In this document: positions 51,901 through 62,428 of the stretch, in pieces
Layout: every line of letters starts with the position of its first letter
How positions within the stretch are numbered: position 1 is the first letter of the stretch
Origin: Antedon mediterranea
Lineage: Eukaryota; Echinodermata; Crinoidea; Comatulida; Antedonidae
Direction of reading: 5' to 3'
DNA length: 64,000 nt
Assembly: GCF_964355755.1 (NCBI RefSeq)
Contig: NC_092670.1
Span: 27,889,795 to 27,953,794, forward strand
Translations under genes and position numbers: made by a program
Notes under the pieces: model-generated
Databases searched by the model: none
Told to the model about the DNA's origin: nothing
Seen by the model: only the letters and a program-made list of their open reading frames with translations

Positions 51901-53423
51901 AACGGTTTCTAATGTGATTTTAAGCACTTTGATGTTTTTATGTTAACAACTTTTTTAGAAAATCACAAAATGGTCTAAAACGTCTCCAAATGCGATTTGA
52001 AGCAATTCTAAGCACTTTGGTGTTTTTATGGTAACGAGTTTTTTTGAATATCACAAAATGGTCTAAAATGTCTCCAAATGCGATTTGAAGCTTTTCTAAG
52101 CACTTTGGTGTTTTTATGTTAACAAGTTTTTTCGAAAATCACAAAATGGTCTAAAACGTCTCCAAATGCGATTTGAAGCTATTCTGTACACTTTGCTGTT
52201 TTGTGTGAATAATTTTTGTCGAAATGCTCAAAATGGTCAAAAACGTTTTTAAATACGATATTAAGCTATTTTGTGCTCTTTTATGTTTTTGTGTGAAAAG
52301 TTTTATCGAAATGCTCAAAATGGTCTAAAACGGTTTCTAATGTGATTTTAAGCACTTTGATGTTTTTATGTTAACAACTTTTTTAGAAAATCACAAAATG
52401 GTCTAAAACGTCTCCAAATGCGATTTGAAGCAATTCTAAGCACTTTGGTGTTTTTATGGTAACGAGTTTTTTTGAATATCACAAAATGGTCTAAAATGTC
52501 TCCAAATGCGATTTGAAGCTTTTCTAAGCACTTTGGTGTTTTTATGGTAACGAGTTATTTCGAAAATCACAAAATGGTCTAAAACGTCTCCAAATGCGAT
52601 TTGAAGCTATTCTGTACACTTTGCTGTTTTGTGTGAATAATTTTTGTCAAAATGCTCAAAATGGTCAAAAACGTTTTTAAATACTATATTAAGCTATTTT
52701 GTGCTCTTTGATGTTTTTGTGTGAAAAGTTTTATCGAAATGCTCAAAATGGTCTAAAACGGTTTCTAATGTGATTTTAAGCACTTTGATGTTTTTATGTT
52801 AACAACTTTTTTAGAAAATTACAAAATGGTGTAAAACGTCTCCAAATGCGATTTGAAGCTATTCTAAGCAATTTGGTGTTTTTATGTTAACAAGTTTTTT
52901 CGAAAATCACAAAATGGTCTAAAACGTCTCCAAATGCGATTTGAAGCTATTCTAAGCACTTTTGTGTTTTTATGTTAACAAGTTTTTTCGAAAATCACAA
53001 AATGGTCTAAAATGTCTCCAAATGCGATTTGAAGCTTTTCTAAGCACTTTTGTGTTTTTATGTTTACAAGTTTTTTCGAAAATCACAAAATGGTCTAAAA
53101 CGTCTCCAAATGCGATTTGAAGCTATTCTGTACACTTTGCTGTTTTGTGTGAATAATTTTTGTCAAAATGCTCAAAATGGTCAAAAACGTTTTTAAATAC
53201 TATATTAAGCTATTTTGTGTTCTTTGATGTTTTTATGTGAAAAGTTTTATCGAAATGCTCAAAATGGTCTAAAACGGTTTCTAATGTGATTTTAAGAACT
53301 TTGATGTTTTTATGTTAAAAACTTTTTTAGAAAATCACAAAATGGTCTAAAACGTCTCCAAATGCGATTTGAAGCAATTCTAAGCACTTTGGTGTTTTTA
53401 TGTTAACACGTTTTTTCGAAAAT
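48955..53423 (+). repeat. Right-hand block, copy 2 of 3
   Basis: Cassettes are at 49110, 49802, 50761, 51277, 51705, 52133, 52561 and 53077. It has one more 428-bp unit than copies 1 and 3. Against copy 3 the match is longer than the block itself: about 48,320-54,760 corresponds to 57,753-63,765, at an offset of 9,433 bp before the extra unit and 9,005 after it. Copies 2 and 3 share GAAGTTATTTTAAGC (51,142/60,575), where copy 1 has GAAGCTATTTTAAGC, so they are the closer pair. Confidence 0.9.
51705..52560 (+). repeat. Tandem pair of a 428-bp five-monomer unit
   Basis: Two direct copies, 51,705-52,132 and 52,133-52,560, each B (87), C (87), D (78) and two A monomers (88 + 88). Both C monomers carry the rare CTCTTTTATG variant, and I saw no difference apart from the end of the last A monomer (TTAACAAGTTTTTT against GGTAACGAGTTATTT). 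The corresponding places near 41,760 and 61,138 have one such unit with the CTCTTTTATG mark, so this duplication is recent and local. Confidence 0.92.
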
Positions 53424-54624
53424 CACAAAATGGTCTAAAACGTCTCCAAATGCGATTTGAAGCTATTCTAAGCACTTTTGTGTTTTTATGTTAACAAGTT
53501 TTTTCGAAAATCACAAAATGGTCTAAAATGTCTCCAAATGCGATTTTAAGGTATTCTAAGCACTTTGGTGTTTTTATGTTAACAAGTTTTTTTGAAAATC
53601 ACAAAATGGTCTAAAACGTCTACAAATGCGATTTGAAGCTATTCTAAGCACTTTGGTGTTTTTATGTTAACAAGTTTTTTCGAAAATCACAAAATGGTAT
53701 AAAACGTCTCCAAATGCGATTTGAAGATTTTCTAAGCACTTTGGTGTTTTTATGTTTACAAGTTTTTTCGAAAATCACAAAATGGTCTAAAACGTCTCCA
53801 AATGCGATTTGAAGCTATTCTGTACACTTTGCTGTTTTGTGTGAATAATTTTGTCAAAATGCTCAAAATGGTCAAAAACGTTTTTAAATACTATATTAAG
53901 CTATTTTGTGTTCTTTGATGTTTTTGTGTGAAAAGTTTTATCGAAATGCTCAAAATGGTCTAAAACGGTTTCTAATGAAATGATTTTAAGAACTTTGATG
54001 TTTTTATGTTAACAACTTTTTTAGAAAATCACAAAATGGTCTAAAACGTCTCCAAATGCGATTTGAAGCAATTCTAAGCACTTTGGTGTTTTTATGTTAA
54101 CAAGTTTTTTCGAAAATCACAAAATGGTATAAAACCTCTCCAAATACGATTTTAAGGTATTCTAAGCACTTTGGTGTTTTTATGTTAACAAGTTTGTTCG
54201 AAAATCACAAAATGGTCTAAAACGTCTACAAATGCGATTTGAAGCTATTCTAAGCACTTTGGTGTTTTTATGTTAACAAGTTTTTTCGAAAATCACAAAA
54301 TGGTATAAAACGTCTCCAAATGAGATTTTAAGGTATTCTAAGCACTTTGGTGTTTTTATGTTAACAAGTTTTTTCGAAAATCACAAAATGGTCTAAAACG
54401 TCTACAAATGCGATTTGAAGCTATTCTAAGCACTTTGGTGTTTTTATGTTAACAAGTTTTTTCGAAAATCACAAAATGGTATAAAACGTCTCCAAATGCG
54501 ATTTTAAGCTATTCTAAGCAATTTGGTGTTTTTATGTTAACAAGTTTTTTCGAAAATCACAAAATGGTCGAAAATGTCACAAAATGCGATTTGAAGCTAT
54601 TCTAAGCACTTTGGTGTTATTATG

Positions 54625-57100
54625 TTAACAAGTTTTTTCGAAAATCACAAATTGGTCTAAAACGTCTCCAAATGCGATTTGAAGCTATTTTAAGCACTTT
54701 GGTGTTTTTGTGTAACCAAGTTTTTTCGAAAATCACAAAAGGGTCTAAAATGTCTCAAAATGCGATTTGAAGCTATTCTGTACACTTTGATGTTTTTTTG
54801 TTAACAAGTTTTTTCGAAAGTCTCAAAATGGTCTAAAAAGTCTCCAAATGCGATTTGAAGCTATTCTAAGCACTTTGGTGTTTTTATGTTAACAAGTTTT
54901 ATCGAAAATCACAAAATGGTGTAAAACGTCTCCAAATGCGATTTGAAGCTATTCTAAGCACTTTGGTGTTTTTATGTTAACAAGTTTTTTCGAAAATCAC
55001 AAAATGGTGTAAAACGTCTCCAAATGCGATTTTAAGCTATTCTAAGCAATTTGGTGTTTTTATGTTAACAAGTTTTTTCGAAAATCACAAAATGGTCTAA
55101 AACGTCTCCAAATGCGATTTGAAGCTATTCTGTACACTTTGCTGTTTTGTGAGAATAATTTTTGTCGAAATGCTCAAAATGGTCAAAAACGTTTTTAAAT
55201 ACGATATTAAGCTATTTTGTGCTCTTTGATGTTTTTGTGTGAAAAGTTTTATCGAAATGCTCAAAATGGTCTAAAACGGTTTCTAATGTGATTTTAAGCA
55301 CTTTGATGTTTTTATGTTAACAACTTTTTTAGAAAATTACAAAATGGTGTAAAACGTCTCCAAATGCGATTTGAAGCTATTCTAAGCAATTTCGTGTTTT
55401 TATGTTAACAAGTTTTTTCGAAAATCACAAAATGGTCTAAAACGTCTCCAAATGCGATTTGAAGCTATTCTAAGCACTTTTGTGTTTTTATGTTAACAAG
55501 TTTTTTCGAAAATCACAAAATGGTCTAAAATGTCTCCAAATGCGATTTTAAGGTATTCTAAGCACTTTGGTGTTTTTATGTTAACAAGTTTTTTCGAAAA
55601 TCACAAAATGGTCTAAAACGTCTCCAAATGCGATTTGAAGCTATTCTAAGCACTTTGGTGTTTTTATGTTAACAAGTTTTTTCGAAAATCACAAAATGGT
55701 GTAAAACTTCTCCAAATACGATTTTAAGCTATTCTAAGCAATTTGGTGTTTTTATGTTAACAAGTTTTTTCGAAAATCACAAAATGGTATAAAACGTCTC
55801 CAAATACGATTTGAAGCAATTCTAAGCACTTTGGTGTTTTTATGTTAACAAGTTTTTTCGAAAATTACAAAATGGTATAAAACGTCTCCAAATGCGATTT
55901 GAAGATTTTCTAAGCACTTTGGTGTTTTTATGTTTACAAGTTTTTTCGAAAATCACAAAATGGTCTAAAACGTCTCCAAATGCGATTTGAAGCTATTCTG
56001 TACACTTTGCTGTTTTGTGTGAATAATTTTGTCAAAATGCTCAAAATGGTCAAAAACGTTTTTAAATACTATATTAAGCTATTTTGTGTTCTTTGATGTT
56101 TTTGTGTGAAAAGTTTTATCGAAATGCTCAAAATGGTCTAAAACGGTTTCTAATGAAATGATTTTAAGAACTTTGATGTTTTTATGTTAAGAACTTTTTT
56201 AGAAAATCACAAAATGGTCTAAAACGTCTACAAATGCGATTTGAAGCTATTCTAAGCACTTTGGTGTTTTTATGTTAACAAGTCTTTTCGAAAATCACAA
56301 AATGGTATAAAACGTCTCCAAATGAGATTTTAAGGTATTCTAAGCACTTTGGTGTTTTTATGTTAACAAGTTTTTTCGAAAATCACAAAATGGTCTAAAA
56401 CGTCTACAAATGCGATTTGAAGCTATTCTAAGCACTTTGGTGTTTTTATGTTAACAAGTTTTTTCGAAAATCACAAAATGGTCTAAAACGTCTCCAAATG
56501 CGATTTGAAGCTATTCTGTACACTTTGCTGTTTTGTGTGAATAATTTTTGTCGAAATGCTCAAAATGGTCAAAAACGTTTTTAAATACAATATTAAGCTA
56601 TTTTGTGCTCTTTGATGTTTTTGTGTGAAAAGTTTTATCGAAATGCTCAAAATGGTCTAAAACGGTTTCTAATGTGATTTTAAGCACTTTGATGTTTTTA
56701 TGTTAACAACTTTTTTAGAAAATCACAAAATGGTCTAAAACGTCTCCAAATGCGATTTGAAGCAATTCTAAGCACTTTGGTGTTTTTATGGTAACGAGTT
56801 TTTTTGAATATCACAAAATGGTCTAAAATGTCTCCAAATGCGATTTGAAGCTATTCTGTACACTTTGATGTTTTTTTGTTAACAAGTTTTTTCGAAAGTC
56901 ACAAAATGGTCTAAAACGTCTCCAAATGCGATTTGAAGCTATTCTAAGCACTTTGGTGTTTTTATGTTAACAAGTTTTTTCGAAAATCACAAAATGGTGT
57001 AAAACGTCTCCAAATGCGATTTGAAGCTATTCTAAGCACTTTGGTGTTTTTATGTTAACAAGTTTTTTCGAAAATCACAAAATGGTGTAAAACTTCTCCA
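54625..57100 (+). repeat. Segment matching 47,095-49,730
   Basis: The offset is 7,531 bp up to about 56,228 (AAAGTCTCAAAATGG at 47,286/54,817; AAATACGATTTGAAGC at 48,271/55,802) and 7,355 bp after it, the difference being two A monomers missing from this copy. In the later part this copy has ordinary variants (GAAGCTATT near 56,938, GGTGTAAAAC near 56,997) where the left copy has GAAACTATT and GGGGTAAAAC, which suggests conversion or an older origin. Confidence 0.84.
55947..56200 (+). repeat. B86-C-D81 cassette with shortened A run
   Basis: A class-I cassette (86 + 87 + 81 bp) whose following A run is only 3 monomers, where its relative at 48,416 has 5. The D-prime end reads TTAAGAACTTTTTTAG instead of TTAACAACTTTTTTAG, and the first A monomer is already the GTCTACAAATG variant that is third in the run at 48,416. 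Two A monomers were therefore lost precisely between monomer boundaries. Confidence 0.86.
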
Positions 57101-58387
57101 AATACGATTTTAAGCTATTCTAAGCAATTTGGTGTTTTTATGTTAACAAGTTTTTTCGAAAATCACAAAATGGTCTAAAACGTCTCCAAATGCGATTTGA
57201 AGCTATTCTGTACACTTTGCTGTTTTGTGTGAATAATTTTTGTTGAAATGCTCAAAATGGTCAAAAACGTTTTTAAATACGATATTAAGCTATTTTGTGC
57301 TCTTTGATGTTTTTGTGTGAAAAGTTTTATCGAAATGCTCAAAATGGTCTAAAACGGTTTCTAATGTGATTTTAAGCACTTTGATGTTTTTATGTTAACA
57401 ACTTTTTTAGAAAATTACAAAATTGTGTAAAACGTCTCCAAATGCGATTTGAAGCTATTCTAAGCAATTTCGTGTTTTTATGTTAACAAGTTTTTTCGAA
57501 AATCACAAAATGGTCTAAAACGTCTCCAAATGCGATTTGAAGCTATTCTAAGCACTTTTGTGTTTTTATGTTAACAAGTTTTTTCGAAAATCACAAAATG
57601 GTCTAAAATGTCTCCAAATGCGATTTTAAGGTATTCTAAGCACTTTGGTGTTTTTATGTTAACAAGTTTTTTCGAAAATCACAAAATGGTCTAAAACGTC
57701 TACAAATGCGATTTGAAGCTATTCTAAGCACTTTGGTGTTTTTATGTTAACAAGTTTTTTCGAAAATTACAAAATGGTATAAAACGTCTCCAAATGCGAT
57801 TTGAAGATTTTCTAAGCACTTTGGTGTTTTTATGTTTACAAGTTTTTTCGAAAATCACAAAATGGTCTAAAACGTCTCCAAATGCGATTTGAAGCTATTC
57901 TGTACACTTTGCTGTTTTGTGTGAATAATTTTGTCAAAATGCTCAAAATGGTCAAAAACGTTTTTAAATACTATATTAAGCTATTTTGTGTTCTTTGATG
58001 TTTTTGTGTGAAAAGTTTTATCGAAATGCTCAAAATGGTCTAAAACGGTTTCTAATGAAATGATTATAAGAACTTTGATGTTTTTATGTTAACAACTTTT
58101 TTAGAAAATCACAAAATGGTCTAAAACGTCTCCAAATGCGATTTGAAGCAATTCTAAGCACTTTGGTGTTTTTATGTTAACAAGTTTTTTCGAAAATCAC
58201 AAAATGGTATAAAACCTCTCCAAATGCGATTTTAAGGTATTCTAAGCACTTTGGTGTTTTTATGTTAACAAGTTTTTTCGAAAATCACAAAATGGTCTAA
58301 AACGTCTACAAATGCGATTTGAAGCTATTCTAAGCACTTTGGTGTTTTTATGTTAACAAGTTTTTTCGAAAATCACAAAATGGTATA

Positions 58388-61300
58388 AAACGTCTCCAAA
58401 TGAGATTTTAAGGTATTCTAAGCACTTTGGTGTTTTTATGTTAACAAGTTTTTTCGAAAATCACAAAATGGTCTAAAACGTCTACAAATGCGATTTGAAG
58501 CTATTCTAAGCACTTTGGTGTTTTTATGTAAACAAGTTTTTTCGAAAATCACAAAATGGTCTAAAACGTCTCCAAATGCGATTTGAAGCTATTCTGTACA
58601 CTTTGCTGTTTTGTGTGAATAATTTTTGTCGAAATGCTCAAAATGGTCAAAAACGTTTTTAAATACGATATTAAGCTATTTTGTGCTCTTTGATGTTTTT
58701 GTGTGAAAAGTTTTATCGAAATGCTCAAAATGGTCTAAAACGGTTTCTAATGTGATTTTAAGCACTTTGATGTTTTTATGTTAACAACTTTTTTAGAAAA
58801 TCACAAAATGGTCTAAAACGTCTCCAAATGCGATTTGAAGCAATTCTAAGCACTTTGGTGTTTTTATGGTAACGAGTTTTTTTGAATATCACAAAATGGT
58901 CTAAAATGTCTCCAAATGCGATTTGAAGCTATTCTGTACACTTTGATGTTTTTTTGTTAACAAGTTTTTTCGAAAGTCACAAAATGGTCTAAAACGTCTC
59001 CAAATGCGATTTGAAACTATTCTAAGCACTTTGGTGTTTTTATGTTAACAAGTTTTTTCGAAAATCACAAAATGGGGTAAAACGTCTCCAAATGCGATTT
59101 GAAGCTATTCTAAGCACTTTGGTGTTTTTATGTTAACAAGTTTTTTCGAAAATCACAAAATGGTGTAAAACTTCTCCAAATACGATTTTAAGCTATTCTA
59201 AGCAATTTGGTGTTTTTATGTTAACAAGTTTTTTCGAAAATCACAAAATGGTCTAAAACGTCTCCAAATGCGATTTGAAGCTATTCTGTACACTTTGCTG
59301 TTTTGTGTGAATAATTTTTGTTGAAATGCTCAAAATGGTCAAAAACGTTTTTAAATACTATATTAAGCTATTTTGTGCTCTTTGATGTTTTTGTGTGAAA
59401 AGTTTTATCGAAATGCTCAAAATGGTCTAAAACGGTTTCTAATGTGATTTTAAGCACTTTGATGTTTTTATGTTAACAACTTTTTTAGAAAATTACAAAA
59501 TGGTGTAAAACGTCTCCAAATGCGATTTGAAGCTATTCTAAGCACTTTGGTGTTTTTATGGTAACGAGTTTTTTTGAATATCACAAAATGGTCTAAAATG
59601 TCTCCAAATGCGATTTGAAGCTTTTCTAAGCACTTTGGTGTTTTTATGTTAACAAGTTTTTTCGAAAATCACAAAATGGTCTAAAACGTCTCCAAATGTG
59701 ATTTGAAGCTATTCTAAACACTTTGGTGTTTTTATGTTAACAAGTTTTTTCGAAAATCACAAATTGGTCTAAAACGTCTCCAAATGCGATTTGAAGCTAG
59801 TTTAAGCACTTTGGTGTTTTTGTGTAACCAAGTTTTTTCGAAAATCACAAAAGGGTCTAAAATGTCTCAAAATGCGATTTGAAGCTATTCTGTACACTTT
59901 GATGTTTTTTTTGTTAACAAGTTTTTTCGAAAGTCACAAAATGGTCTAAAACGTCTCCAAATGCGATTTGAAGCTATTCTAAGCACTTTGGTGTTTTTAT
60001 GTTAACAAGTTTTTTCGAAAATCACAAAATGGTGTAAAACGTCTCCAAATGCGATTTGAAGCTATTCTAAGCAATTTGGTGTTTTTATGTTAACAAGTTT
60101 TTTCGAAAATCACAAAATGGTGTAAAACGTCTCCAAATGCGATTTTAAGCTATTCTAAGCAATTTGGTGTTTTTTTATGTTAACAAGTTTTTTCGAAAAT
60201 CACAAAATGGTCTAAAACGTCTCCAAATGCGATTTGAAGCTATTCTGTACACTTTGCTGTTTTGTGAGAATAATTTTTGTCGAAATGCTCAAAATGGTCA
60301 AAAACGTTTTTAAATACGATATTAAGCTATTTTGTGCTCTTTGATGTTTTTGTGTGAAAAGTTTTATCGAAATGCTCAAAATGGTCTAAAACGGTTTCTA
60401 ATGTGATTTTAAGCACTTTGGTGTTTTTATGTTAACAAGTTTTTTCGAAAATCACAAAATGGTCTAAAACGTCTCCAAATGTGATTTGAAGCTATTCAAA
60501 ACACTTTGGTGTTTTTATGTTAACAAGTTTTTTCGAAAATCACAAATTGGTCTAAAACGTCTCCAAATGCGATTTGAAGTTATTTTAAGCACTTTGGTGT
60601 TTTTGTGTAACCAAGTTTTTTCGAAAATCACAAAAGGGTCTAAAATGTCTCAAAATGCGATTTGAAGCTATTCTGTACACTTTGATGTTTTTTTGTTAAC
60701 AAGTTTTTTCGAAAGTCACAAAATGGTCTAAAACGTCTCCAAATGCGATTTGAAGCTATTCTAAGCACTTTGCTGTATTGTGTGAATAATTTTTGTCGAA
60801 ATGCTCAAAATGGTCAAAAACGTTTTTAAATACGATATTAAGCTATTTTGTGCTCTTTGATGTTTTTGTGTGAAAAGTTTTATCGAAATGCTCAAAATGG
60901 TCTAAAACGGTTTCTAATGTGATTTTAAGCACTTTGATGTTTTTATGTTAACAACTTTTTTAGAAAATCACAAAATGGTCTAAAACGTCTCCAAATGCGA
61001 TTTGAAGCAATTCTAAGCACTTTGGTGTTTTTATGGTAACGAGTTTTTTTGAATATCACAAAATGGTCTAAAATGTCTCCAAATGCGATTTGAAGCTTTT
61101 CTAAGCACTTTGGTGTTTTTATGTTAACAAGTTTTTTCGAAAATCACAAAATGGTCTAAAACGTCTCCAAATGCGATTTGAAGCTATTCTGTACACTTTG
61201 CTGTTTTGTGTGAATAATTTTTGTCGAAATGCTCAAAATGGTCAAAAACGTTTTTAAATACGATATTAAGCTATTTTGTGCTCTTTTATGTTTTTGTGTG

Positions 61301-62428
61301 AAAAGTTTTATCGAAATGCTCAAAATGGTCTAAAACGGTTTCTAATGTGATTTTAAGCACTTTGATGTTTTTATGTTAACAACTTTTTTAGAAAATCACA
61401 AAATGGTCTAAAACGTCTCCAAATGCGATTTGAAGCAATTCTAAGCACTTTGGTGTTTTTATGGTAACGAGTTTTTTTGAATATCACAAAATGGTCTAAA
61501 ATGTCTCCAAATGCGATTTGAAGCTTTTCTAAGCACTTTGGTGTTTTTATGGTAACGAGTTATTTCGAAAATCACAAAATGGTCTAAAACGTCTCCAAAT
61601 GCGATTTGAAGCTATTCTGTACACTTTGCGGTTTTGTGTGAATAATTTTTGTCAAAATGCTCAAAATGGTCAAAAACGTTTTTAAATACTATATTAAGCT
61701 ATTTTGTGCTCTTTGATGTTTTTGTGTGAAAAGTTTTATCGAAATGCTCAAAATGGTCTAAAACGGTTTCTAATGTGATTTTAAGCACTTTGATGTTTTT
61801 ATGTTAACAACTTTTTTAGAAAATTACAAAATGGTGTAAAACGTCTCCAAATGCGATTTGAAGCTATTCTAAGCAATTTGGTGTTTTTATGTTAACAAGT
61901 TTTTTCGAAAATCACAAAATGGTCTAAAACGTCTCCAAATGCGATTTGAAGCTATTATAAGCACTTTTGTGTTTTTATGTTAACAAGTTTTTTCGAAAAT
62001 CACAAAATGGTCTAAAATGTCTCCAAATGCGATTTGAAGCTTTTCTAAGCACTTTTGTGTTTTTATGTTTACAAGTTTTTTCGAAAATCACAAAATGGTC
62101 TAAAACGTCTCCAAATGCGATTTGAAGCTATTCTGTACACTTTGCTGTTTTGTGTGAATAATTTTTGTCAAAATGCTCAAAATGGTCTAAAACGTTTTTA
62201 AATACTATATTAAGCTATTTTGTGTTCTTTGATGTTTTTATGTGAAAAGTTTTATCGAAATGCTCAAAATGGTCTAAAACGGTTTCTAATGTGATTTTAA
62301 GAACTTTGATGTTTTTATGTTAAAAACTTTTTTAGAAAATCACAAAATGGTCTAAAACGTCTCCAAATGCGATTTGAAGCAATTCTAAGCACTTTGGTGT
62401 TTTTATGTTAACACGTTTTTTCGAAAAT
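58388..62428 (+). repeat. Right-hand block, copy 3 of 3
   Basis: Cassettes are at 58543, 59235, 60194, 60710, 61138, 61566 and 62082 with barcode 5, 8, 3, 2, 2, 3, 5. Private changes include ATGTAAACAAG near 58,527, TTTGCGGTTTTG in the B at 61,629, GCTATTATAAGC near 61,952 and GGTCTAAAACG in place of GGTCAAAAACG in the C near 62,185. The match with copy 2 continues to about 63,765, where this copy reads GTCTATAAATGCG. Confidence 0.9.
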
